DNA of 64,000 bases from Allopusillimonas sp008369125 (GTDB lineage: Bacteria; Pseudomonadota; Gammaproteobacteria; Burkholderiales; Burkholderiaceae_B). Under the pieces are notes generated by a model, which saw only the letters and a list, made by a program, of their open reading frames with translations, did not search any database and was not told where the DNA came from. Both the position numbers and the translations under genes were made by a program. The first letter of the stretch is position 1, and each line of letters begins with the position of its first letter. Location of the stretch: positions 930,001-994,000 of the forward strand of contig NZ_VOAY01000001.1 in NCBI RefSeq assembly GCF_008369125.1. Reading direction: 5' to 3'. Shown here piece by piece: positions 44,081 to 52,020 of this stretch.

Positions 44081-45576
44081 GGGGTGCCTCCCGCGCTCAA
44101 GCTGGCTGCTACAGCAGCAAAAAAACGCGTGAAAAAATCGGGCCACCAAAAGCCCAGAATTAGGAGGGGGATTAAGGCCAGCCACATGGGCAAGGTGCAC
44201 CACACCGTAGGAAAGCCATCGGGTGCGGCAGACTTGTTTCTTAACGTTGAGTCTTCTGAAAACCTCTCAGGGACGGGGCTAAAGAAAAGAGCACGAAAAT
44301 GGTTCAAAAAGCCGATAAAGATAACGATTAACAAGAGCGCCATCAGAAACACCGCCCACACAAACGGTGTATTTAAGCCAGCACGCAGAATGACGATTTC
44401 ACTTAAAAACAGGGCAAAAGGCGGAGCGCCGGTAATGGCCACGGCGCCGGCAAGCCACAGCCAGCCAGAAACCGGAAACCGACGTGGCACGTCGTGTATG
44501 GCCCTGATCTTCTTGGTTCCCCAAACACGCATAACGTTGCCTGCCCCAAAAAACATGAGCGACTTGTTCAGTGAGTGATTGAGCATGTGATAAAGCGCGC
44601 CCGCCACACCCAATGGGCCACCGAAGCCAAAACCCAGCGCCAGTATGCCCATATGTTCAATACTGGAGTAGGCCATAAGCCGTTTGATATTTGTTTGGCG
44701 CACAATGAACAGTGCTGCCACAAACAGTGATGCAGCGCCCAGCACGACAACCAGCGCGCGTGGCAGCAGGCCGATATGTGCAGCATCGCTTATTTGCAGA
44801 TAACGGGCAATACCAATCATCGCCGTGTTAAGCAAGGCGCCCGAAAGCATGACAGACACGGGCGTTGGCCCTTCACTGTGGGCATCAGGCAACCAGGTGT
44901 GCATGGGTGCAAGCCCAACTTTGGTGCCGAACCCTACAACGACGAGTAGAAACGCCAGCGTGCTGATAGCTGGGTTCATGCGTGGCGCTGCCGCTCTAAG
45001 GGTTGCCCACGTCATATCGTACGTTGGCCCTAGTATCAGGCTGGCGCCCCAGTAATAAAGTACAGTGCCCAAAAGCGCCAGGCTGATGCCGGCTGAAACA
45101 ACCACGATGTATTTCCAGGCAGCCTCAATACTTTCACGGCCCAACTCAAAGCAGACAAGAAACGTGGAAACCAATGTGGTCAGCTCGATGGCGATCCAGT
45201 ACACCCCCGCATTATTCATAATGGGGCTGGTTAACGTGGTGAGTGCAAACCCTGCATAAAGTGCATAAAACCGATGCAACCTCCGGTCTTCATTGAGAAT
45301 ACGCATATAGCCAATGGCGTAAATCGAACCCAACAAATAGACGCTGGAGACGCATAGCAAAACCCAGGCACCCAGTGCATCCACGATGAGATAGCCGTGC
45401 CAGAAATAATGGGGTCCATCCAGGCTTTCTGGCAATAATCGGAGCACTGCCAGGAACACCAAAATAGCAGCTGCCAGGTTAATAAATTCGGCAGGTCGGG
45501 GGCGACGCAGCACCAGGCAAGCCAGAACGACAACGATGGGCGCAAGAAGAATAATGAGAACCAATGTGAGTAACAT
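44077..45576 (-). CDS. HyfF/NuoN-like ion-pumping membrane subunit
   Basis: A 499-residue antiporter-like subunit with about 13-14 membrane segments. EDRRLHRFYALYAGF, VGFGTKVGLAPMHTWLPDAHSEGPTPVSVM and YSSIEHMGILALGFG are typical of HyfF and NuoM/NuoN. The ATG at 45576 shares one base with the preceding stop (TGATG). It is a second possible ion channel of the complex besides the HyfB-like one. Confidence 0.91.
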   Translation of the reverse strand: MLLTLVLIILLAPIVVVLACLVLRRPRPAEFINLAAAILVFLAVLRLLPESLDGPHYFWHGYLIVDALGAWVLLCVSSVYLLGSIYAIGYMRILNEDRRLHRFYALYAGFALTTLTSPIMNNAGVYWIAIELTTLVSTFLVCFELGRESIEAAWKYIVVVSAGISLALLGTVLYYWGASLILGPTYDMTWATLRAAAPRMNPAISTLAFLLVVVGFGTKVGLAPMHTWLPDAHSEGPTPVSVMLSGALLNTAMIGIARYLQISDAAHIGLLPRALVVVLGAASLFVAALFIVRQTNIKRLMAYSSIEHMGILALGFGFGGPLGVAGALYHMLNHSLNKSLMFFGAGNVMRVWGTKKIRAIHDVPRRFPVSGWLWLAGAVAITGAPPFALFLSEIVILRAGLNTPFVWAVFLMALLLIVIFIGFLNHFRALFFSPVPERFSEDSTLRNKSAAPDGFPTVWCTLPMWLALIPLLILGFWWPDFFTRFFAAVAASLSAGGTP

Positions 45577-46256
45577 CAGCCCACCAACCTGCGTAAAGCG
45601 CGCACATTGGTTGCCCCTGCGTGCATGGCCAGATAGCGCACCAGGACGCCAAAACATGCCACAACGACCAGCAGATCAAACAGAATGACCAATTCAATCA
45701 ATAATGGCATGCCGGGTACGAGGATTTGGCTACCAAGAAAAATGCCGTTTTCCAGTACCAATAGCCCAAGTACTTGACTGACCGCTTCGCCACGTACGGC
45801 CAGCATCAGAAACCCAATTAACTTCATGGATAGCATGACGGTAAGCGCCAGCACAGCAACGGTGCCGCCAAGGTTCAGGGATTGTGCAAGATGCGTGGAC
45901 ACCACAAACGCAAACAGTGTGAGCAGACCGCCCAACACGAGGCTTGTGCTGGCTGACAGACGCTCGTGCAATTCGCGATCAACCGCCAGGCGATCGACGA
46001 CTCGTAAAATCATCCATGGCAGGATGACGCCGCGAAACACAGCGGTCAAGATCGCGATCAGGTACAGCTCGGTAAAATGCCCGTAATAGCCAATGGCGGC
46101 TGAAAGTAGCGCAATCAGCCAGGATTGCACGGCAAAAGCCAATAAATAATCTTTGAGCCACCGTGAACCCAGCATGACAAACGCCAATAGCAGGCTGCCT
46201 ATGGCCAATAAGCTGAAAAGTGAGGCGGCCAGCGGGGGTAACTGCGCAGCCAGCAT
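45576..46256 (-). CDS. HyfE-like membrane subunit
   Basis: A 226-residue protein with six or seven membrane segments, the HyfE type, whose C-terminal part resembles NuoK. KLIGFLMLAVRGEAVSQVLG and LVLENGIFL (Glu within a membrane helix) match the conserved NuoK-like channel residues. It lies five bases after the HyfC-like gene. Confidence 0.88.
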   Translation of the reverse strand: MLAAQLPPLAASLFSLLAIGSLLLAFVMLGSRWLKDYLLAFAVQSWLIALLSAAIGYYGHFTELYLIAILTAVFRGVILPWMILRVVDRLAVDRELHERLSASTSLVLGGLLTLFAFVVSTHLAQSLNLGGTVAVLALTVMLSMKLIGFLMLAVRGEAVSQVLGLLVLENGIFLGSQILVPGMPLLIELVILFDLLVVVACFGVLVRYLAMHAGATNVRALRRLVG

Positions 46257-46261
46257 AATGC

Positions 46262-47203
46262 TTACCTTAATTGGTTAGCGACAATGGCCAGGACCGCCAA
46301 AAGAAACGAGGCAGCCAGGGGTTCTTGATAGCGGTAATAGCGCAAGCGCGCCTGTGCGGTTTCCACAAACACCACAGCAAGCGCAACAACCATGAATTTC
46401 AGTAAGAGAGCAAACAGTGCACCCAGAACACCCAGCACCTGGCCACGATAGGAAAGCCCCCATGGCAGCACCAGGACATTGCAGAACAAGATATAGAAAA
46501 TGACCTGCTTCATCATGGAGGCCCATTTCAGCAAGGCGAGCAGCGGGCCCGAATATTCCAGAATGCGTGCCTCCTCGATCATATAAACTTCAATGTGCGT
46601 ACTGGAATGAATAGGCAGTCTGTCTGTCTCGACCAGCAGAAGAATAAAAAAAGCCGCGACCAGAAACAGATGTGCCGGGCTCCAATACACCTCGGGCTGT
46701 TGGACAAGCAAATGATTGACTACAAAAGGCAGCATGGATTTGGCCAGCAGCGTAATGCCGACAAATACCAGAATAAGTGCAGGTTCTGCCAGAATAACCA
46801 GCATGGCTGATCGCGAAGCACCTATGCCCCCATAGGCACTGCCTGAATCCAATCCTGCCAAGGTGATCATGAAGGCGCCCAACGTGAGGATCAGGCCACC
46901 ACCCAAAATATCGCCCATGTCTGAAGCAGGCAGCGGGTAATTGGTTAACACCGGAATAAGAATAGGCACCGTCAGCATGCAGGTAAACGCGACGATGGGC
47001 GCCAACCAGTAAATAACACTGGCCGTCTCGGGCACGACTTGTTGTTTATGGAAGAGTTTCCATAAATCGCGATATGGCTGAAAAATGCCTGGACCTTGAG
47101 CCCGCTGCACCCGTTCGTCCCATTGCACAATAATGCCTTGCAGCAATGGTGCCAGAAGAAGAACCGTAGCAACCTGGGCAATTTGGAGCAGGATGTCGCG
47201 CAT
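46262..47203 (-). CDS. HyfC/NuoH-like membrane subunit
   Basis: A 313-residue membrane protein with about eight segments, the piece that joins the peripheral arm to the membrane arm. ERVQRAQGPGIFQPYRDLWKL and ALAGLDSGSAYGGIGASR are NuoH/HyfC signatures, as is the acidic loop LVETDRLPIHSSTHIEVYMI. It is the first full gene of the operon. AAGGAG sits 8 bases before ATG 47203 and overlaps the stop of a small leader frame, hinting at coupling. Confidence 0.92.
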   Translation of the reverse strand: MRDILLQIAQVATVLLLAPLLQGIIVQWDERVQRAQGPGIFQPYRDLWKLFHKQQVVPETASVIYWLAPIVAFTCMLTVPILIPVLTNYPLPASDMGDILGGGLILTLGAFMITLAGLDSGSAYGGIGASRSAMLVILAEPALILVFVGITLLAKSMLPFVVNHLLVQQPEVYWSPAHLFLVAAFFILLLVETDRLPIHSSTHIEVYMIEEARILEYSGPLLALLKWASMMKQVIFYILFCNVLVLPWGLSYRGQVLGVLGALFALLLKFMVVALAVVFVETAQARLRYYRYQEPLAASFLLAVLAIVANQLR

Positions 47204-47215
47204 TAGGCTCGCTCC

Positions 47216-47329
47216 TTAGCGCTCGCTGCGCAACGGTAGAACACGCAGCGCCGCCATGTGTACCGCAGCCCGAAAGTAGCGAGCGCTACGGCAAGTGGCC
47301 AAAGGAGGAGTTATTGTCTTTTTTGTCAT
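47216..47329 (-). CDS. Small leader ORF between fluoride riboswitch and complex I-like operon
   Basis: A 37-codon frame (MTKKTITPPLATC..., ending LPLRSER) begins with ATG 47329 right after the riboswitch stem. Its TAA (47218-47216) overlaps the AAGGAG of the HyfC-like gene. The protein resembles nothing known. Its ribosome site GGTGG is inside the switch stem, so the switch would act on this frame, and translation through it could open the inverted repeat that covers the next start region. It may be a true leader peptide; expression is unproven. Confidence 0.55.
   Translation of the reverse strand: MTKKTITPPLATCRSARYFRAAVHMAALRVLPLRSER
47217..47288. repeat. 11-bp inverted repeat spanning the leader ORF
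   Basis: TAGCGCTCGCT (47217-47227) and AGCGAGCGCTA (47278-47288) are exact complements 50 bases apart. On the minus-strand RNA the downstream arm abuts the AAGGAG of the HyfC-like gene, so a closed stem could block translation unless ribosomes cross the leader frame. Confidence 0.7.
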
Positions 47330-47330
47330 T

Positions 47331-47418
47331 GGCACCACCAACTCTTTCCTGCAATACAGGAATTGTTTGGTAGGCATCATCAGCCGATAGAGGCAGTTAA
47401 AGGAAGAATGCCATCTCC
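47331..47418 (-). ncRNA. Fluoride riboswitch ahead of the complex I-like operon
   Basis: On the minus strand from 47418: GGAGATGGCATTCTTCC, TTTAACTGCC, GGCTGATGATGCCTACC, the fluoride aptamer (47369-47418). Then TTCCTG/CAGGAA forms a stem that also brings CC.ACCAA against TTGGTGG. That places the ribosome site GGTGG of the leader ORF in the stem, so translation control is expected. No T-run is present. Confidence 0.93.
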
Positions 47419-47426
47419 TTGTAAGT

Positions 47427-47454
47427 AGTCTACTCCTACGGGTGTTTTTGGCAA
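47427..47454 (-). promoter_or_regulatory. Candidate sigma-70 promoter of the complex I-like operon
   Basis: On the minus strand TTGCCA (47454-47449), a 16-base spacer and TAGACT (47432-47427) stand just before the fluoride aptamer. Confidence 0.6.
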
Positions 47455-47598
47455 TACCCGGCACAGAACCTAGAGACACGAAAAGAGCTATACAAAAATG
47501 TCCCACTTGGCGATGTGGGCGATCTATCGAAGTGGTTTGCGCTGCATCTCTGAGTTGCTGATACTGCCGCGTTGCATCGCTGAATATGCGTGAAACGG

Positions 47599-47627
47599 TT
47601 GCTAGGCCTTTGTGCGCTTGTTACACT
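47599..47627 (+). promoter_or_regulatory. Candidate sigma-70 promoter of the crcB operon
   Basis: TTGCTA (47599-47604), a 17-base spacer and TACACT (47622-47627) precede the fluoride aptamer by six bases. Confidence 0.65.
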
Positions 47628-47633
47628 GAACAC

Positions 47634-47712
47634 GGAGATGGCATTCCTCCTTTAACCATTGGCTAACGTCAATTAATGATGCCTACAGATCCCTGGCACA
47701 AGGGTTGTAGGC
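47634..47712 (+). ncRNA. Fluoride riboswitch ahead of crcB
   Basis: GGAGATGGCATTCCTCC, TTTAACC and TTAATGATGCCTAC match the fluoride aptamer (47634-47686). GCCTAC (47681-47686) can instead pair with GTAGGC (47707-47712) around an inner CCCT/AGGG stem. GTAGGC carries the AGG ribosome site of a 19-codon frame at 47716, so the switch should act on translation. Confidence 0.94.
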
Positions 47713-47715
47713 AGT

Positions 47716-47775
47716 ATGTCAGCGCTACTTGTGGTCCAGGGTTATTCCCAAATAACCATCCGACCCCATGATTAA
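47716..47775 (+). CDS. 19-codon leader ORF between riboswitch and crcB
   Basis: MSALLVVQGYSQITIRPHD begins four bases after the switch stem and ends 84 bases before crcB, in the same frame. The AGG before it lies in the stem that the riboswitch controls. Nothing similar is known to me. The same layout (switch, short frame, main gene) recurs ahead of the complex I-like operon on the other strand. Confidence 0.45.
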   Translation: MSALLVVQGYSQITIRPHD

Positions 47776-47859
47776 CGTGCATCTTCCCCCCTTTCTTCCT
47801 TTGCCCTGGTCTTTTCGCCCAGACGGGCTGTCTATAAGCGCAACTGCAGAGATCTCGTC

Positions 47860-48243
47860 ATGCTAAGCGCAATCCTTGCAATTTCCATTGGGGCTTCATT
47901 GGGTGCATTATTGCGATGGGTATTGGGCACGGGCTTAAACTCCATTTGGCCGACACTACCGCTAGGCACATTGGCAGCCAACCTAATAGGCGGTCTGTTA
48001 ATTGGTGTGGCAAGTGAATTACTCACCCGACACAGTGGGCTTGCTCCTGAGTTTAGGTTTGCTGTAATTACCGGGTTTATGGGTGGGCTGACAACCTTCT
48101 CTACATTTTCGTTAGAAATGAGCGCCATGATCTTGAACCGTGAGTTGGCAAGTGCAGCAATGGGAATAAGCCTGCATGTCATGGGCTCCATTGCACTGAC
48201 TATTCTCGGCATTACCATCGTGCAGGCGTTATTCAGTCGTTAA
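47860..48243 (+). CDS. crcB: CrcB/Fluc fluoride channel
   Basis: A 127-residue four-helix membrane protein that forms a dual-topology dimer and lets F- out of the cell. GALLRW, GTLAANLIGG and GFMGGLTTFSTFS are the Fluc signatures; the last holds the Phe/Ser/Thr fluoride track and the central Na+ site. It is preceded by a fluoride riboswitch and followed after 16 bases by a DUF190 gene, a common pairing. Confidence 0.96.
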   Translation: MLSAILAISIGASLGALLRWVLGTGLNSIWPTLPLGTLAANLIGGLLIGVASELLTRHSGLAPEFRFAVITGFMGGLTTFSTFSLEMSAMILNRELASAAMGISLHVMGSIALTILGITIVQALFSR

Positions 48244-48259
48244 CCAAGGAGCCAACATC

Positions 48260-48583
48260 ATGACAGGCTATCAAGTCACGTTTTTTACCCAACAAGACCG
48301 CCATCACGGCCATCACCCACTCCATCAATGGCTAATGGAGCTTTTACGAACGATGGGCATTCGGGGCGCCACCATGACAGCCGCGCAAGAGGGGTTGGGC
48401 ATCCACCATAAGCTTCATTCCGCCAGGTTTTTTGACTTGGCAGACCAGCCGATTGAGATTACGGTAGTCTTGACCAATGCCGAGTGCGATGATCTTATGG
48501 CGCGTTTGCGTGCCGAAGCCGATCTTCACTTGTTTTACGCCAAATCGCCCGTGGAGTTCGGTGTTATAGGCGATGCTGATTAA
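48260..48583 (+). CDS. DUF190 (PII-like) protein, copy 2
   Basis: A 107-residue protein, paralogue of the DUF190 gene at 32123. Both start GYQ-TFFT-QDR-HGH and end FYAK-PVEFG--G. It is in the crcB operon behind the fluoride switch, with AAGGAG before the start. Biochemical role unknown; a PII-like fold suggests binding of an adenine nucleotide or anion as a signal. Confidence 0.92.
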   Translation: MTGYQVTFFTQQDRHHGHHPLHQWLMELLRTMGIRGATMTAAQEGLGIHHKLHSARFFDLADQPIEITVVLTNAECDDLMARLRAEADLHLFYAKSPVEFGVIGDAD

Positions 48584-48651
48584 TTGTTTGGCTGGCAATT
48601 GAAATAGGTGTTGTACAGAACATTCACTGGTTTTATACGAGGAAAAAAGCA

Positions 48652-49281
48652 ATGACCACACTTGTTTTGATGCGCCACGGCCATGTTGAAGGCATACATC
48701 CTGAACGATTTCGTGGGCGCGCCGAACTGCCGTTAAGTCCTCTAGGAGAGCGTCAGGCCCAGGCACTGGCCAAACGTGTAGCCTCACGCTTTGCGCCTGT
48801 AGCACTGTATACCAGCCCTATGGCCCGATGCATCGCTACTGGCGCACCCATTGCACAGGCTCTGGGTCTTTCATCCGAAGTGCTCAGCGGCTTGCATGAT
48901 CTTGATTATGGCCAATGGCAAGGCATAACCCACGAAGACGTCAGCAAACAATGGCCACAACTGTATAACTGTTGGTACAACACACCACACCTGCTGCGTT
49001 TTCCTGATGGCGAGTCATTACAGGATCTTGTGGCGCGCACGGCTGATGGCTTGCGCGAGGTTTTGAAACGCCACCCGAATAAATCTGACGTCGTCCTGCT
49101 CATCGGACATGACAGCGTAAACCGCGCCCTTCTGCTCCAGCTTTTGGATCAACCGCTTTCTGCCTACTGGCGCATAGCGCAAAGCCCTGGCTGCATTAAC
49201 CAGATTGATATTCATGATGGCAAGATCACCATAACCTGCATCAACGACACTGCACATCTAGAAAACCTTACGCCCACTTAG
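48652..49281 (+). CDS. Histidine phosphatase (phosphoglycerate mutase-like)
   Basis: A 209-residue RHG-motif enzyme: LMRHGHVEG holds the nucleophile His; RGRAELPLSPLGERQA and IGHDSVNRALL hold the other core Arg/His. Family members dephosphorylate sugar phosphates, alpha-ribazole phosphate or 3-phosphoglycerate derivatives. It is the third plus-strand gene after crcB and DUF190 (68-base gap, GAGGAAAA ribosome site), perhaps in the same unit. The link with enolase suggests phosphoglycerate metabolism, but the substrate is open. Confidence 0.88.
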   Translation: MTTLVLMRHGHVEGIHPERFRGRAELPLSPLGERQAQALAKRVASRFAPVALYTSPMARCIATGAPIAQALGLSSEVLSGLHDLDYGQWQGITHEDVSKQWPQLYNCWYNTPHLLRFPDGESLQDLVARTADGLREVLKRHPNKSDVVLLIGHDSVNRALLLQLLDQPLSAYWRIAQSPGCINQIDIHDGKITITCINDTAHLENLTPT

Positions 49282-49322
49282 TCGGTGTCACCCCGTGATT
49301 GTGTGGTTTGGTCAGAGCGGGA

Positions 49323-50549
49323 TTAAGCTCCGTCAGGTGGGGTGCTACACGGTTGGCGCTTCCCCACCCAAGCGAACAGTGGAATGGCCAGTAGCTGGGT
49401 AACAACACAAAATACAATGGTCCAGGCCACTGAGTAGTCGTAGACGAAACCTATGGTTGCACTGCCCAGAAACCAGAATATGCCGTAGCCAGCGGTAAAC
49501 AGCCCGAAAGCCGTGGCACGGTGTTGGCTGGGCACCATGGGGGTGACGGCTGCTGGGATAATAGATTCATGCACACCCATGCCCATGCCCCAGATGGCCG
49601 CGCCGAGCAACGCTGTTTTAAACCCGCCCAAAAATACCAGTGGTGCAAACAGGCTGACCAGTAGCGTTAGGCCAATGAGCACACGAAAGCCATAGCGATC
49701 AAACAGGCGGCCAAATAGCAGCGATGAGGCACCGCTGACGGCCATGGCCACCGAGTAAAACACGGCAATCCACGGGGCTGGCATGGCATCGGTATGAGCA
49801 AAGTGATAAGCCAGTAACGGGTAATCGGCAAAGCCAGCCGCCACCAGGCAAGCACCTGCCAGATAGACCCAAAACGTAGTTGAAAAACGCTTAGGGTTGG
49901 TGTTTGTCTGCGTTATGTCCTCATCCAGTTCTTGCGGTTTAGGGTATAGACGGTACGCAACAAACACAAAAAGAAGATTGAGTAAGGCGGGTAACAACAG
50001 TACGGCAAAAGCCAACTGATACGTGCCGTGATAGGACAATACAGCGGCCATTACCAAAGGCCCGAACATGGCACCAAACTGATCGCAGGCCTCGTGTATG
50101 CCGAACGTCCAGCCATAGCCACCGATATGCTTGGCCGCATGCGACAGCATGACGTCTCTTGGCGGATTGCGGATCGCGCGACCTACTCTTTCCAGGATGA
50201 TGAAAACAGCCGCGCTTTGCCAGGTATGGGTAAGTGCCAGCGCCGGAACAGCTGCCATCTGCACCACATAGCCGGTTATTGCCGTTGGCCAGAATCGACC
50301 CGTGATATCGGCAAAGCGACCAGAAAAATAACGCAGGGCGTACCCTGCTAGCTCACCGAAGCCAGTAACCACGCCGACAACAAACGCACTTGCCTGCATG
50401 GAAGCCAGAAATGGCCCCAAAATACTGCGCGACCCTTCATGCGTAAAATCGGCGAAAAAGCTCAATACGCCAATCAGCAAGACGAAACGCATGGCGATGC
50501 GGCTGGTCGTTGCAGAGTGTTGCTCGTCAGGCGATCTGTTGGTTTTCAT
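49323..50549 (-). CDS. MFS transporter
   Basis: A 408-residue major facilitator protein with about twelve membrane segments. SFFADFTHEGSRSILGPFLAS in helix 1 and GRFADITGRFWPT, the loop 2-3 motif, place it in MFS, near a set of bacterial carriers of unknown substrate. I chose ATG 50549 because the segment before it (from 50597) is short and polar; no strong ribosome site decides it. It is convergent with the histidine phosphatase. Confidence 0.85.
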   Translation of the reverse strand: MKTNRSPDEQHSATTSRIAMRFVLLIGVLSFFADFTHEGSRSILGPFLASMQASAFVVGVVTGFGELAGYALRYFSGRFADITGRFWPTAITGYVVQMAAVPALALTHTWQSAAVFIILERVGRAIRNPPRDVMLSHAAKHIGGYGWTFGIHEACDQFGAMFGPLVMAAVLSYHGTYQLAFAVLLLPALLNLLFVFVAYRLYPKPQELDEDITQTNTNPKRFSTTFWVYLAGACLVAAGFADYPLLAYHFAHTDAMPAPWIAVFYSVAMAVSGASSLLFGRLFDRYGFRVLIGLTLLVSLFAPLVFLGGFKTALLGAAIWGMGMGVHESIIPAAVTPMVPSQHRATAFGLFTAGYGIFWFLGSATIGFVYDYSVAWTIVFCVVTQLLAIPLFAWVGKRQPCSTPPDGA

Positions 50550-50792
50550 GGACGTAGCGTGTTTGAAAACTTTGAGTTGAAATCCGACCGAGAACATGGC
50601 AACTTAAGCCATAAGATAATCAAATGACGGATAGACGTGCCAGTTCGATAATGCATACTAAAAACAGCATTTAGCGTACCCAGTCTGGATCGCAGCGCCC
50701 TCTCAAACTGGCATACGGTTCAGCCTGAGCGCTATGCACTGAGGGTTGCATTGCCGCCCGCATACGCACCGGTAATTTCGCACTGCAGACCC

Positions 50793-51584
50793 CTATTGCC
50801 CCGGTTGAATTGCCTCAGCAGGGTCAACCATGGCTTGCCGCTGCGCGACGAGCAGAGCATCGCTCTGATCAATACGAATGATACCGATCCGGGGAAACTC
50901 GAAATCGATGATGATGTAAATGGCAGCGGTCGTTACCACGGCGAAAATCAGTTGGTGCAGCCAAGCAGTGCGCTTGGAGACTGCCAAGTTTACGCCCACC
51001 AGACAGGCGGCCACCAGTGCAAGAAAGCACAAAAACATATAGGTTACGACAGGGGGATGTAATTTCTGCGCTACGGTCTGAGAGGTTGAAATGTCAAACA
51101 TATCGTTAACTGCATCAATATAAGCAACGGCAAAGGGCGGCACGCTATTATGAGCTGCCTTTATCGACGTCGCCCAGATCTCCTTTTGAAGTACCGCGAT
51201 TCGATTGGTAAAGGCCTCGCGGTACTTCGCGTTGAGCAGATAGCGGTTGTAGTCTATGCGTGCGTCCACATAGCTGCGGAACTGATCACGAAGTTGCGGC
51301 TGGTCGCCGACATTTAGCATATCGATACGCAACCACGCGGTACCGACATCATTGACTTCTTGTACGATCAAATCTCGCCGGTCACTCATACGCTGAGCGG
51401 CGCCTGAGAACATGAAGGCTACCAGCAGGCCCAACAGCGCAAACACCAAGCCTTCAATCGCGGACGCACCAGGGCGGTTTTTTTCAGGAATATTACGTCC
51501 GAGATGTTTGCCGATGCGAACTGCAAGCAATAACAACAACACAAAAGAGATGACCAACGCTGCAAGGACAAGGTAGTAATTCAT
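50793..51584 (-). CDS. DUF4239 membrane protein
   Basis: A 263-residue protein with two N-terminal membrane segments, a ~100-residue outer or cytoplasmic helical part (RRDLIVQEVNDVGTAWLRIDM) and two C-terminal membrane segments. This is the DUF4239 layout (bestrophin-like). Function unknown. ATG 51584 is favoured over the frame's earlier start at 51629, which adds a Cys-rich stretch with no ribosome site. Confidence 0.82.
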   Translation of the reverse strand: MNYYLVLAALVISFVLLLLLAVRIGKHLGRNIPEKNRPGASAIEGLVFALLGLLVAFMFSGAAQRMSDRRDLIVQEVNDVGTAWLRIDMLNVGDQPQLRDQFRSYVDARIDYNRYLLNAKYREAFTNRIAVLQKEIWATSIKAAHNSVPPFAVAYIDAVNDMFDISTSQTVAQKLHPPVVTYMFLCFLALVAACLVGVNLAVSKRTAWLHQLIFAVVTTAAIYIIIDFEFPRIGIIRIDQSDALLVAQRQAMVDPAEAIQPGQ

Positions 51585-52020
51585 TTCGTTACCATGATGC
51601 GTACAGCTATTATTGAAAAGACACGACAATAGAACCTGTCTTCGGAGCTAGCCTTGTACTAGCCTGGCGGATGTTTGACGTTACATGGGTTGGCCGGGTT
51701 TTCAATTTTGTTGTAATGCGCGCATTATGTCTTGTTAACAACATAGAAATTTATGTTTTCTTAAAATTAGAATTACGTTTCAGGCGTTGCGAACACACGT
51801 CTGGCATCCGTGCTAAATGTACTTATACCAAGCGACGAAGGCAATAGTTGATTTAAATATTGCACCAAGGGGCAACTTTGGCGTAACCCTAATCGCTATC
51901 GGTGCGGTCAATGCAACAACAAGGCAGGTTGAGTAATAGGCCGGACACGATAAAAACTGTCGTGTGAGCTACATTGGCATGACGAGCAAACAGGGATGGT
52001 CTGGCGCTCGCCCCGCTCAC
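51585..52020. other. Intergenic stretch
   Basis: About 435 bases between the DUF4239 and ArsB-like genes, both on the minus strand. It is AT-rich around 51700-51780. No gene, riboswitch or repeat was recognised. Confidence 0.45.
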
